DNA of 64,000 nt from JALZEG01 sp035942255. GTDB lineage: Bacteria > Actinomycetota > CADDZG01 > WHSQ01. The stretch's first letter is position 1; the number at the start of each line of letters is the position of its first letter. Position numbers and translations under genes: made by a program. The stretch is taken from contig DASZDG010000050.1 in assembly GCA_035942255.1 (NCBI GenBank), positions 1 to 64,000 of the forward strand. Reading direction: 5' to 3'. Below, in pieces: positions 35,416 through 44,377 of this stretch. The notes under the pieces are model-generated. The model searched no databases and was not told the origin of the DNA. It saw only the letters and a program-made list of their open reading frames with translations.

Positions 35416-35625
35416 ATGCGGAAAGCTCTGATTGCCCTGGGGGCCGCGTCTGCGGTCGTGATGTCGGGCGGGGTCGCCTCGGCGACCGAGATCCACCTGC
35501 CCCACGTCGGCCGCCCCGGCTGCGAGGTCAACGGGGGAACGGTCGGTGTGCTCGAGCCCGACAACACCGTCTCGTACGACGACTTCTACGTGAACGTGTA
35601 CTTCTGCCTCCCGCCGCCCTCCTAG
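35416..35625 (+). CDS. Small secreted two-cysteine protein
   Basis: A 69-residue precursor. The signal peptide (MRKALIALGAASAVVMSGGVASA) leaves about 46 residues with two cysteines (RPGCEVNG and VYFCLPPPS), probably disulfide-bonded. GGAGGGGGT lies 6 nt before the ATG. The stop overlaps that of the convergent esterase gene. It resembles in size and layout the gene at 44088. Function unknown. Confidence 0.65.
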   Translation: MRKALIALGAASAVVMSGGVASATEIHLPHVGRPGCEVNGGTVGVLEPDNTVSYDDFYVNVYFCLPPPS

Positions 35626-36515
35626 AGGGTGCGGTCCAGGAACCGAACGGTCTCGTCGAAGGTCGCCGAGGCCACGGACATCCCGTGCCGGGTGCCACCG
35701 AGCTCCACGGTCTCGTACGTGAGGCCGAAGGTTTCCAGCCTCTTGACGAGCCGCCGCGGCTGGTCCCGCGGGATCAGCTCATACCGGGAGAATGCAACGA
35801 GCATCGGAGGGGTCGCCGCGTCCACGGCGCGGCGCCCCGACGTGCGCCGGTACGTGTCGGGGCACAGCTCGGGCGAGCAGCCGAGGTAGTTCTCGATCGG
35901 CCCGGTCAGGATGCCCTCGCGGTGCAGCCGCTCGAGGTCTATGGGCGCGGAGAACAGCACGACCGCGTCCGGCCTCAACGTCTCCGACGTCGCCGCCATC
36001 AGCGCGAGCTGACCGCCGGCGCTGGATCCCGCGACGGCCACCCGCCCCGCGTCGACTCCGTACGTCTCGGCGTTCCTACGCACCCAGTCGACCGCCGTCT
36101 CCACGTCCCGCGCCGGGTCCGGGAAGCGTGTGTCGCCTCCGGGGGGCGCCAGCCGGTAGTCGATGGCGAAGACGACGTAGCCCTCACGGGCGTAGAGGGA
36201 GGCGAGCGTCGACCAGACCTCCTTGCTGCGGCGGCGCCAGGAGCCCCCGTGGACGAGGACGAGGCCCGGCGCCGGCCGGGGATCCTCCATCCGGTAGACG
36301 TCGAGGCTTAACATCTCGCCGTCGTGCTGGGCGTACGGGACGTCACTTATGACTATCGGACCCGTCTGGACGGGGGGAAGACCCTCGTCCTGGTCCGCTG
36401 CTGCCCGGGCCGGAGGGGTGGAGCCACCGGAGGTGCCCGAAATGCCCGCGGCGGCGATCGCAAGCACGATCGCCAGACCGCGGCCGAGAGCACGCCGGCA
36501 CGCCCCGCCATCCAT
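35622..36515 (-). CDS. Exported alpha/beta-hydrolase (esterase-like)
   Basis: A 297-residue hydrolase of the BD-FAE/carboxylesterase type. It has an N-terminal signal or anchor region (RALGRGLAIVLAIAAAGISG), the oxyanion motif LVHGGSWRRRS, the nucleophile elbow AGSSAGGQLALM and a catalytic-His candidate in GGTRHGMSVA near the C-terminus. Such enzymes hydrolyse ester bonds of small substrates or decorated polysaccharides. The next plus-strand gene, diverging from its start, encodes an MBOAT acyltransferase, so it might remove acyl groups that pathway adds; this is only suggested by proximity. Confidence 0.82.
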   Translation of the reverse strand: MDGGACRRALGRGLAIVLAIAAAGISGTSGGSTPPARAAADQDEGLPPVQTGPIVISDVPYAQHDGEMLSLDVYRMEDPRPAPGLVLVHGGSWRRRSKEVWSTLASLYAREGYVVFAIDYRLAPPGGDTRFPDPARDVETAVDWVRRNAETYGVDAGRVAVAGSSAGGQLALMAATSETLRPDAVVLFSAPIDLERLHREGILTGPIENYLGCSPELCPDTYRRTSGRRAVDAATPPMLVAFSRYELIPRDQPRRLVKRLETFGLTYETVELGGTRHGMSVASATFDETVRFLDRTL

Positions 36516-36643
36516 CCGCCGCAGGGTAGCGCAGCCGGGGGCCGCGTGGCCCCGGGGGGCCGGGAACCATCGGGCGGGCCGGAGCGTCGTCCGGGCATGG
36601 AAAGGCGCTCCGGGCGGAGGGCGGCCGGCCGGCGGGAGCGGGG

Positions 36644-38056
36644 ATGCTGTTCAACTCCCTAGAGTTCGCGTTGTTCCTGCCGGTCGTCCTCGGCCTGTAC
36701 TGGCTGCTGCCGCACAGGGGACAGAACGTCCTCCTGCTCGTCGCGTCCTACGTCTTCTACGGCGCCTGGGACGTGCGGTTCCTGTCGTTGATCGTCATCT
36801 CCACGCTGATCGACTTCCAGGTCGGGAGGGGTCTCGGCCGCACCGAGGACGAGGGCCGTCGCAAGCGGTGGCTCCTGGTCTCGGTCGTCGCCAACCTCGG
36901 CATCCTCGCCTTCTTCAAGTACTTCGGCTTCTTCGTGGACTCGGCGGTGGAGCTCGTGTCGTGGGTCGGGCTGGACGTCCACCCCCCGCTCTTCGAGGTG
37001 CTGCTGCCGGTCGGGATCAGCTTCTACACGTTCCAGACGATGAGCTACAGCTTCGACGTCTACCGGCGGAGGATCGAACCGGACTCGGACCTCGTGACGT
37101 TCTCGACCTACGTCGCCTACTTCCCACAGCTCGTCGCCGGCCCCATCGAGCGGGCGAAGCGCCTCCTCCCGCAGATCGAGGCGGAGCGCCAGCGGCCCGA
37201 CACCGAGCAGGTGCGGTCGGCCCTGGTGCTGATGCTCGTCGGCCTGTTCAAGAAGGTCGCCATAGCCGATGCAGTAGCGCCGTTCGTCAACGACGCGTTC
37301 GCCGCCGGATCCGGCGCGGGCAAAGGGACCCTCCTGCTCGGAGCGCTCGGGTTCTCGCTGCAGATCTACGGTGACTTCGCCGGCTACACCGACATCGCGC
37401 GCGGCGTCTCGCGGCTGTTCGGCATCGAGCTCATCCGGAACTTTGCCCAGCCGTACCTCGCACGCAACATCACGGAGTTCTGGAGGACCTGGCACATCTC
37501 ACTGTCTGCGTGGCTGCACGACTACCTGTACATCCCGCTCGGGGGGAACAAGCGCGGGCGCGCCACCACGTACCGGAACCTCATCCTCACGATGCTGCTG
37601 GGCGGCCTCTGGCACGGGGCCGCGTGGACCTTCGTCGTGTGGGGCGGCCTGCACGGTCTCCTCCTCGCGCTGCACCGCGCCGTCGGGGGCTACGTCCCGC
37701 GCGACGAGCTGAAGCCGCTGCGGTGGCGGGACACGCCGGCGATCCTGCTGACCTTCACGACGGTCACCGCGCTGTGGGTCTTCTTCCGCGCCGAGTCGAT
37801 GACCGGCGCCCTGGATTACCTTGGCGGTCTCGTGACCGCGCCGTGGGGCGTCGTAGACGTCGACGCGGCGATCGTCATCCTCTTCTCGGCCGCCCTGGTG
37901 CTCCTGCTGGACCTCGCGCAGCGGCTCTCGCAGGACGACGCCGTGATCATGTCCTGGCCCGCCGTGGCACGCGGCGCGACCGTCGCCGTCCTGCTCGTGG
38001 CCATCGTCGTCTGGACCGGCGGCACCGCCCAGCCGTTCATCTACTTCCAATTCTGA
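36644..38056 (+). CDS. MBOAT-family O-acyltransferase (AlgI-like)
   Basis: A 470-residue polytopic membrane protein. The pattern MLFNSLEFALFLPVVLGLYW, FFKYFGFF, LPVGISFYTFQTMSYSFDVY, FGIELIRNFAQPYLA and RTWHISLSAWLHDYLYIPLG is that of AlgI/DltB-type acyltransferases. The catalytic histidine is in GGLWHGAAW. It moves acyl groups, usually acetyl, across the membrane for transfer to an exported polysaccharide. The SGNH gene just downstream is the expected partner, as in AlgI with AlgJ/AlgX. The acceptor polymer is unknown. Confidence 0.92.
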   Translation: MLFNSLEFALFLPVVLGLYWLLPHRGQNVLLLVASYVFYGAWDVRFLSLIVISTLIDFQVGRGLGRTEDEGRRKRWLLVSVVANLGILAFFKYFGFFVDSAVELVSWVGLDVHPPLFEVLLPVGISFYTFQTMSYSFDVYRRRIEPDSDLVTFSTYVAYFPQLVAGPIERAKRLLPQIEAERQRPDTEQVRSALVLMLVGLFKKVAIADAVAPFVNDAFAAGSGAGKGTLLLGALGFSLQIYGDFAGYTDIARGVSRLFGIELIRNFAQPYLARNITEFWRTWHISLSAWLHDYLYIPLGGNKRGRATTYRNLILTMLLGGLWHGAAWTFVVWGGLHGLLLALHRAVGGYVPRDELKPLRWRDTPAILLTFTTVTALWVFFRAESMTGALDYLGGLVTAPWGVVDVDAAIVILFSAALVLLLDLAQRLSQDDAVIMSWPAVARGATVAVLLVAIVVWTGGTAQPFIYFQF

Positions 38057-38066
38057 GGAGATGCCC

Positions 38067-39149
38067 ATGTCCCCGCGAGCAAAGTCCCGTATCGGATCGT
38101 CGTCGGCGTTCTTCGGCGTCCTGCTCACGGTCGAGATGATCGCGCGCAGCATCGCGCCGGGGCTCCCGGTCGACCCGGGAAAGTGGCCGCGCATAGAGAT
38201 CGCGCAGAAGCTCGACCAAATGCGCCGTTACATCGGCGACGGGAAAGACGTCGACGCCGTGTTCGTGGGCAGCTCGATGGTCGCGGACGGCGTCGACCCC
38301 GTGGCGTTCAACGAGCGTGCGGACGTGACCGCCTACAACGCCGCGTTCGCCGGGCCGTCTATGCGCACGATCACGCCGTGGACGCTCGACATCGTCGACC
38401 CGCTCCTCCAACCCGAGGCCGTCGTGCTCGGGATACAGAGCCGCGAGCTGAGCGACAACGGCCCCAAGAACAAGACGATGTTCCAGAAGTTCGACTCCTC
38501 TCCGGGCTATCGGGAGACCACCTCGAACATCGCGCTGCGCTTTGCGGGGATGCTCGAGCGCGTCAGCTACTTCATGCGCTACCGGCGCGCGTTCCGCGAG
38601 CCCAGCCAGCTCCTGGAGGCCGACGGAGAGGCCGCACTCCGAACGGCGCAGGTCCGTCTGGAGCTGGGCCCCTTCGGGCAGCGCATCCAAAAGGACGTCC
38701 CGTACGAGGACACGGAGCAGTTCCGCACGTCGCTGTACGAGAAGATGCTGTACGACTTCGAGGTCGGCGGGCCCGAGTACGAGGCGCTGCAGAGGCTCTA
38801 CGAGGAGCTGCGCGAGCGCGACGTCCGCTTGATCCTCGTCAACATGCCGGTGACCGACGCGTACTGGGAGGCGCACCGCTCGCCGTCCGCGCGAGAGGTC
38901 TATCACCGGGCGCTCGAGCGCTTCCTCGACGGCGCGGACGTGACGTTCGTCGATGCCGAGGATGCAGTGGCCGTGAACGCGTTCCGCAACCCGATGCACC
39001 TCGACGTCCGCGCTCGCAAGCGCCTGGCGCGAGCGCTGGCCGACTCCTGGGACGACCTGACCGGAAAGGAGCCGGCGCGCTTCACGATGGACTGTGCGGA
39101 GAGAGCCTGCCGGATCGAGCCGGCGGAAGAAGACGCCGCGGGGGGCTAG
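38067..39149 (+). CDS. Exported SGNH-type protein, partner of the MBOAT
   Basis: A 360-residue protein with one N-terminal membrane anchor (SSAFFGVLLTVEMIARSI) and an extracytoplasmic SGNH-hydrolase-like domain: VFVGSSMVADGVDP (Ser block) and FRNPMHLDVRA (a C-terminal His block). In AlgJ/AlgX-type systems this domain passes the acyl group to the sugar. It starts about 10 nt after the MBOAT gene. Two ATG codons exist; the one at 38067 lies 6 nt from GAGGAG, while the one at 38061 abuts it, so 38067 is chosen. Confidence 0.82.
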   Translation: MSPRAKSRIGSSSAFFGVLLTVEMIARSIAPGLPVDPGKWPRIEIAQKLDQMRRYIGDGKDVDAVFVGSSMVADGVDPVAFNERADVTAYNAAFAGPSMRTITPWTLDIVDPLLQPEAVVLGIQSRELSDNGPKNKTMFQKFDSSPGYRETTSNIALRFAGMLERVSYFMRYRRAFREPSQLLEADGEAALRTAQVRLELGPFGQRIQKDVPYEDTEQFRTSLYEKMLYDFEVGGPEYEALQRLYEELRERDVRLILVNMPVTDAYWEAHRSPSAREVYHRALERFLDGADVTFVDAEDAVAVNAFRNPMHLDVRARKRLARALADSWDDLTGKEPARFTMDCAERACRIEPAEEDAAGG

Positions 39150-39156
39150 GCGGGGC

Positions 39157-40776
39157 TCAGCGCGTGTGCTCGAACAGCCGCAACGGCCGTACTTCGAAGC
39201 CCTGCGGCGTCGCCGTCAGCTCCCAGGCGCCGGGCGTCACGGGGAACCGCTCGATCTCGCCAAGGGTCGTCGCAGCCACGATCTCGCCTCTCGTTCCCGG
39301 CGGGAACGTGAACAGCCTCCGCACCGACGGCTCCTCCTCGGGCTGCGCCTCGAAGAGGCTGACAGAGAGGAGCTCGGCCGCCTGCCAGTCGCGGAAGTAG
39401 CCGTTCGTCGTGCCCTCGAGCATGTACCCGCCGGGGGCGATCGTCGGCCGCATGAAGAACTCGCCCGAGTCGGTGAACCCGCTCCGCGTGCGGTACTTCG
39501 TCTTCGGCGGGTACGACGCGCCGTGGAAGATGAAGCCGAACTCCGAGTCGGGGAGCTCGACGACCAGGCGCGGCCCCCTCACCGGCTTCGACCCGTCGCG
39601 GTTGTCCACGTCCCCTCCGGAAGCACGCGCGTACACCACGCTCTCCTTGAAGAGAACCGGCTTGATGTCGGCGCGCTCGGCGCCGGGGGCCGCGTGCTCG
39701 TCCTTCGTCGACCACCCGTCCGCCCACGCGCCGTCCCAGTCCCATTCCAGCCGGCCGCGGTCGTTCGGCTCGCGCTTCTCGCGGCTGTGGACGGAGGCGG
39801 CGCCCATGCCGATCGCGAGGTCCGCGGCGTCGCCGTCGTAGATCATCCCGCCGCCGGGACGGGTGTCGAACGGCACGAACTCTCCGACGGCGTCCGCGGT
39901 GACCACACCGTGCACGAAGCCCGTAGCACGGAACTTCGCGTCGTACGTGAACTCCATGAACGCGTTCACCTTCGCGCCCGTCGCGGGGATCGTCGTCCCG
40001 GAGCCCATCGACGCGCTGTTGAAACCGTGGCGCCGTCCTCCGGTCAATGCGCTGAAGCGCGCCTCGCGCACCTCGGCCACGCGTCCCGTCACCCAGCTGT
40101 AGTTGCCTTCGGCGACGTAGCCGGGGTCCGCGACCCATTCGTCCGGGTGAGCGGCGGGCGACCCGTGCGCGCGACCGGATTCCATCTGCGGAGGGCCGTA
40201 GACCGGAGCCACGTGCTGCTCGAGGATCAGCCGGCCGACCGACGAAGGCGTGGACAAGCTGATGCGAGCTTCGGGCAGGAACGTGCCGAGGCCCGGCTCG
40301 AAGGCGCGCGGCCTAAAGCGGGCGCTGAACGTGTGCATGCCGGGCTCCGCACGGGTCATCCTCCAGACGACGCGGCGGCCCCTCGTCACCCCGTCGCCGC
40401 TCGCGCTGCCGGGGACGGCACGCGGGTTTGCCATGCCGGTGTGGCGGCCGGTGAGGACGACCGTCAGGTCGCCCGGCCGCCTCAGCTCGACCGTCACCGA
40501 CTCGAAGTGCTCGGGGACGGTTCCGGGCGCACCCGTGACGGCGGTGCGCGTGCCGGGGACGTCGGCCCCCACGGCCTCGGACGACCGCGCCGCGTCGAAC
40601 CCGAGCCACACGAACCCGTCGTAGGGACCACCGCGGTAGGTGCCGTCGGTGTAGGTCAGGCGGTCCATCCGCAGCCCGACGACCGGGGGGCGCGACGCGG
40701 CCGCTCCCGCGAACGCGGGGACGAGCGCGAGCGCGGCCAGCGCGCTCGCAAGCAATGACGTCCGCCCTCTGCCCAT
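39157..40776 (-). CDS. Large secreted protein, unknown function
   Basis: A 539-residue protein with a signal peptide (MGRGRTSLLASALAALALVPAFAGAAA). The mature part is beta-rich, with many Gly, Asp and aromatic residues, and no catalytic motif was recognised. Patterns such as FNSASMGSGTTIPATGAKVNAFMEF and GEFFMRPTIAPGGYMLEGTT repeat a sheet-like rhythm. Only two membrane-relevant segments are possible and the second is weak, so it is most likely fully exported. Convergent with the SGNH gene, 7 nt apart. It may bind or modify a surface polymer; that is speculation. Confidence 0.7.
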   Translation of the reverse strand: MGRGRTSLLASALAALALVPAFAGAAASRPPVVGLRMDRLTYTDGTYRGGPYDGFVWLGFDAARSSEAVGADVPGTRTAVTGAPGTVPEHFESVTVELRRPGDLTVVLTGRHTGMANPRAVPGSASGDGVTRGRRVVWRMTRAEPGMHTFSARFRPRAFEPGLGTFLPEARISLSTPSSVGRLILEQHVAPVYGPPQMESGRAHGSPAAHPDEWVADPGYVAEGNYSWVTGRVAEVREARFSALTGGRRHGFNSASMGSGTTIPATGAKVNAFMEFTYDAKFRATGFVHGVVTADAVGEFVPFDTRPGGGMIYDGDAADLAIGMGAASVHSREKREPNDRGRLEWDWDGAWADGWSTKDEHAAPGAERADIKPVLFKESVVYARASGGDVDNRDGSKPVRGPRLVVELPDSEFGFIFHGASYPPKTKYRTRSGFTDSGEFFMRPTIAPGGYMLEGTTNGYFRDWQAAELLSVSLFEAQPEEEPSVRRLFTFPPGTRGEIVAATTLGEIERFPVTPGAWELTATPQGFEVRPLRLFEHTR

Positions 40777-40843
40777 TGGCTCAAGCGTTCGGCGCCGGGA
40801 CCCCGAAACCCTCGTGGCCGCCGCTCGGACTTACGCTGCCCCG

Positions 40844-42292
40844 ATGACGCGGCACGTGGACCGGCACCGGCTCCTGATCGAGATGCTCGGCTCGGGGAGC
40901 GCGTCCGACATGGAGTCGGGCACGCTGGTAGTGGTCCCGTCGCTCACGTTCCCAGAGAGCGAGCTCCGGAAGATCGTCGGGATCCAGTTCTACGAGGAGC
41001 GCCTGCTCTTCCTCCTGCTGCTCCTCCGCCGCCCCGAGCTGCACGTCGTCTTCGTGACGTCGGTGCGGGTCGAGGAGCCGATCGTCGACTACTACCTGGC
41101 CTTCGTGCCGCCCGAAGCCCGCGCGGGCGACCGGCTCTGGCTGCTGGCGCTGTGGGACCCGCAGCCGCGGGCCCTCACGGAGAAGCTCCTGGAGCGACCC
41201 GACTCCCTCGACCGGCTGCGACAGCTCTCAGGCGGCGACGCGTGCCTGCTGACGTTCAACGTGACGGAGCTCGAGGGCAGGTTGCGCGACGAGATCGGCG
41301 CTCCCCTCTACGGGTGTCCGCCGGACCTCGCGCACCTCGGGTCGAAGTCGGTCGCGCGGCGAGTCGCGCGCGAAGCCGGCGTTGCCGTTCCTCCGGGGGC
41401 CGAGGACCTGCGGTCGTTGCACGAGGTGGAGAAGGCCCTCGACGAGCTGCGCACGAACGCTCCCGCCGCTCGGTCGGCCGTCGTGAAGCTGAACGAGGGC
41501 TTCTCCGGCCAGGGCAACGCGATCGTGAGCCTGACGGACAACGGCCCGGTCACGGGGCGCCCGACGGTGTTCTGCGCCGAGGAGGAGTCGTGGCCGTCGT
41601 TCGCGGCGAAGCTCGCGGAGCAGGGCGGCGTCGCCGAGGAGCTGATGAGGGTGCCGGGGATGGTCTCGCCGAGCGTGCAGATGCGGATCGCGCCGGACGC
41701 GACGTTCGAGGTGGTGTCGACGCACGACCAGATCCTCGGGGGGCCCGACGACCAGGTGTACCTGGGCTGCCGTTTCCCGGCCGACGCCCGCTATCGCGCC
41801 ACGATCCAGGACGCGGGCCGACGCGTCGCGCGCGTGCTGGCGGAGCGCGGGGTCATCGGCTCGTTCGGTATCGATTTCGTGATCGGGCCGGAGGACGGCG
41901 CGGTCCCCTACCTGACCGAGATCAACCTGAGGATGGGCGGCACGACGCACCCGTTCCTGATGACGGAGTTCGTGACCGGCGGGACGTACGATGAGGCGAC
42001 GGGCGAGCTCGTCGTCGACGGGCGGCCGAAGCACTACGTGGCGACGGACAACCTGAAATCGGAGTCGTACGTCGGTCTGGCGCCGGAGGCATTGATCGGA
42101 GCGATCAGGTCCGGGGGCCTGGCCTTCGACGCGGCGACGAAGACCGGTGTGCTGCTCCACCTGCTCGGGGCGCTGAAGAAGCACGGCAAGGTAGGGATGA
42201 CGTGCATCGCCGACTCGCCGGAGGAGGCCGACGCGCTGTACGGGATGGCGGTCGAGGTGCTGGAGGGCCTAGGGACCAGATCGGCTACGTGA
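40844..42292 (+). CDS. ATP-grasp ligase, PGM1-related
   Basis: A 482-residue protein. The N-terminal region (TLVVVPSLTFPESELRKIVG, IQFYEERLLFLLLLLRRP) and the ATP-grasp core (VVKLNEGFSGQGNAIV, SFGIDFVIG, YLTEINLRMGGTTHPFL) match proteins related to PGM1, the peptide ligase of pheganomycin biosynthesis in Streptomyces, which joins carboxylates to amines with ATP. Metal-binding residues in the TEINLRMGGT segment are present. The ATG at 40844 is used because the conserved protein begins there. No other peptide-biosynthesis gene is adjacent, so its product is unknown. Confidence 0.8.
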   Translation: MTRHVDRHRLLIEMLGSGSASDMESGTLVVVPSLTFPESELRKIVGIQFYEERLLFLLLLLRRPELHVVFVTSVRVEEPIVDYYLAFVPPEARAGDRLWLLALWDPQPRALTEKLLERPDSLDRLRQLSGGDACLLTFNVTELEGRLRDEIGAPLYGCPPDLAHLGSKSVARRVAREAGVAVPPGAEDLRSLHEVEKALDELRTNAPAARSAVVKLNEGFSGQGNAIVSLTDNGPVTGRPTVFCAEEESWPSFAAKLAEQGGVAEELMRVPGMVSPSVQMRIAPDATFEVVSTHDQILGGPDDQVYLGCRFPADARYRATIQDAGRRVARVLAERGVIGSFGIDFVIGPEDGAVPYLTEINLRMGGTTHPFLMTEFVTGGTYDEATGELVVDGRPKHYVATDNLKSESYVGLAPEALIGAIRSGGLAFDAATKTGVLLHLLGALKKHGKVGMTCIADSPEEADALYGMAVEVLEGLGTRSAT

Positions 42293-42331
42293 TGCCCCCG
42301 GTGTCACACCGCGCCGGCACCAGGGTTGCGA

Positions 42332-42859
42332 TCAGAAGACGCAGGCGTTCATCTCGTTCTCTCTGGCGATGGCGTTCATCGTCCGTGCCGGCTCGTCTCC
42401 CTCGTCCCCCACGGCCTCGTACACCTCGGGGTCGCCGGTGCGAAGGGCGTCCGCGAACCGGGGGCCGAGGTCGACGTACTCCTGCCAGGCGGCCAGCCAC
42501 TCGTCGTAGGCCTCGTCCTGACCGGGCTCCTTCAACCCGCGCAGCTCCTCGAGGGCGCCGGCGTAGATCGCCGTCAGCTGTTCCACTGCGCGTGCCCGGT
42601 CCTCCGGAGTGGGATCGTCCGGAAGGGGTGGTATCTGCTCCCGGCGCTCGACGACTCGTGCGCAGATGCGCTCCGCTCTATCGGCCACTCCGCGCTCGAA
42701 GAAGTCGTGGTCGTGGCTCGCGGAAAGGACGAACCCAACGACCCAGACGGCGGCTGCGGCTCCGACGACCAGGATCGTGACCCAGCGAGGCCGCTTCGTC
42801 GCGCGCGCACCGGCACCAGGTTGCCGTACAGGCCGTGGCGACCCACTCGGTTCGGTCAG
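42332..42859 (-). CDS. Single-pass membrane protein with probable CTG start
   Basis: From 42688 downward an ordinary GTG-started frame gives 118 residues. The same frame stays open upstream and encodes a convincing N-terminus: a Pro/Arg-rich cytoplasmic tail, positive residues TKRPRW and a membrane helix VTILVVGAAAAVWVVGFVL. No ATG, GTG or TTG exists upstream of the helix in this frame. A CTG at 42857-42859 follows AGGCAGG and gives MTEPSGSPRP, a typical actinobacterial start, for 175 residues in total. The C-terminal domain (AERICARVVERREQIPPLP and downstream) is helical and of unknown function. If the CTG is wrong, the protein starts at 42688 without its anchor. Confidence 0.6.
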   Translation of the reverse strand: MTEPSGSPRPVRQPGAGARATKRPRWVTILVVGAAAAVWVVGFVLSASHDHDFFERGVADRAERICARVVERREQIPPLPDDPTPEDRARAVEQLTAIYAGALEELRGLKEPGQDEAYDEWLAAWQEYVDLGPRFADALRTGDPEVYEAVGDEGDEPARTMNAIARENEMNACVF

Positions 42860-42900
42860 TTTTCCTGCCTTTGTCCAAGGGTGGCGTGTGCGCCGGGTCC

Positions 42901-43881
42901 CTAGTCGGTCGAGCCGGTGATGCGTATCACGACGTTGCCGGTCTTCCGGCCGGACTCGACGTACTCGAACGCTTCGACGATCTCGTCCATCGAGTAGATG
43001 CGGTCGATTACCGGCGTGTACTTGCCTGCCTCGACCAGTTCCCTGACGAGCAGGAGATCCTCCCTGCGGTAACGGCCGACGCCGAACGCGGCACGCCTCT
43101 TACGGAGCACCTTCGTGACGAGGGCGAGGAAGGGCAGGTGATATCCGTACCCGAGATCCATCGAGACGTAGATCCCGCGCGGCGCCAACGAGCGGCGGCA
43201 GCGACGGAACGAGTGTTTTCCGACCGCGTCGAAGATCACGTCGTAGACCTGACCGTTCTCGGTGAAGTCCTCCTCGAAGCGATCGATGACGTGGTGGGCG
43301 CCGAGCCCCCGCACGATGTCGACGTCCTTGGTGTCGCATACGCCGGTTATCTCGGCGGTGTCGAAGTGGTGCGCGAGCAGCTGGACTGCGGCCGTCCCGA
43401 CGGAGCCCGCTGCGCCGTGCACCAGCACCCTCTTGCCTGCGAGGGGGTACGCGGGCTTCAGGCAGGTGAGCGCCAGCAACGACCCATCGGGGACCGCGGC
43501 AGCTTGCTCGAAAGTGAGGGCCCCCGGCTTGGGAGCGATCGCCCGGCTCACCGGAACGGCGACGTATTCCGCGCACGTGCCGTCGTGGATGCCGAAGACC
43601 TCGTCGCCGACGCTGAGGTCGCTCACGCCGGGTCCGACCTCTTCGACGAGGCCCGCGAACTCCATGCCGCGGACCGGCTGGCGCGGACGGCGGATCCCCA
43701 CGAGGAGCCGGGTGAAGCGGTATTCGCGGAAGCGCACGCCCATCGCTTCGCCGCGCGTGACGGTGGAAGCGTGCACGTGGACGAGGACCTCGCCCGCCGC
43801 AGGCGTCGGACGCTCTACGTCATCGAGGACGTGCAGAGCGGTTTCGGGGGCCCCGTAGCGGTCCTGGATGACGGCCCTCAT
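42901..43881 (-). CDS. NAD(P)-dependent alcohol dehydrogenase/quinone oxidoreductase
   Basis: A 326-residue medium-chain dehydrogenase/reductase without structural zinc cysteines. An N-terminal GroES-like domain (GEVLVHVHASTVTRGE, GMEFAGLVEEVGPGV, VGDEVFG) is followed by a Rossmann domain with VLVHGAAGSVGTAAVQLA-like motif and DVIFDAVGKHSF. It most resembles quinone-oxidoreductase-type enzymes acting on alkenals, quinones or enones. Regulation unknown. Confidence 0.9.
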   Translation of the reverse strand: MRAVIQDRYGAPETALHVLDDVERPTPAAGEVLVHVHASTVTRGEAMGVRFREYRFTRLLVGIRRPRQPVRGMEFAGLVEEVGPGVSDLSVGDEVFGIHDGTCAEYVAVPVSRAIAPKPGALTFEQAAAVPDGSLLALTCLKPAYPLAGKRVLVHGAAGSVGTAAVQLLAHHFDTAEITGVCDTKDVDIVRGLGAHHVIDRFEEDFTENGQVYDVIFDAVGKHSFRRCRRSLAPRGIYVSMDLGYGYHLPFLALVTKVLRKRRAAFGVGRYRREDLLLVRELVEAGKYTPVIDRIYSMDEIVEAFEYVESGRKTGNVVIRITGSTD

Positions 43882-44087
43882 TCGATCTATCCCTTCATGC
43901 GCTCGGCAGCATGCCGTCCTAGGATCGACGCCTCATGGGCGCGCCGCAACTAAGTTGCAGCACAGCCTGCCGTGTGAGGGCAGATCAACCAGTCGGCGCG
44001 TAGGATCACCCTTCCGCCGCGCGGCGGTGCACGCGGGTGGGAAGACCGGTGGGAGCCGCTCGAGCTCCCGGACGAAGGAGGCGGACC

Positions 44088-44267
44088 TTGCGCAAGCGTC
44101 TCGCGATGATGGTTGTGCCGCTCGCGGCAGCGGCGGTGATCCTGCCGGCGGCTCCTGCGGCGGCTGCGTCCTGCGTCATCGGCCCACCCGGCCTGGACGA
44201 CGTGGTCTGTATCGTCAAGAGCACGCCGTATTGGGACCTCTGCGTCGCGCTCGGCATCTGCAACTAG
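44088..44267 (+). CDS. Small secreted cysteine-rich peptide
   Basis: A 59-residue precursor. The TTG at 44088 lies 7 nt from AAGGAG. The signal peptide (MRKRLAMMVV followed by an Ala/Val core ending in AAAAS) leaves about 31 residues with four cysteines, one near the C-terminus (CVALGICN). It is similar in size and design to the gene at 35416 but without clear sequence identity. Function unknown; it lies just outside the genomic island. Confidence 0.65.
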   Translation: MRKRLAMMVVPLAAAAVILPAAPAAAASCVIGPPGLDDVVCIVKSTPYWDLCVALGICN

Positions 44268-44377
44268 ACACCGGTCGATCGGAGAGGCTTCGGGCACCTA
44301 GGGGAAGCCCTTCGCTTCAGGGGCCTATCGATGCGCGGCAGCCGCAGAAACCGAGGGCCGACCAGGAAAACAGGTCG

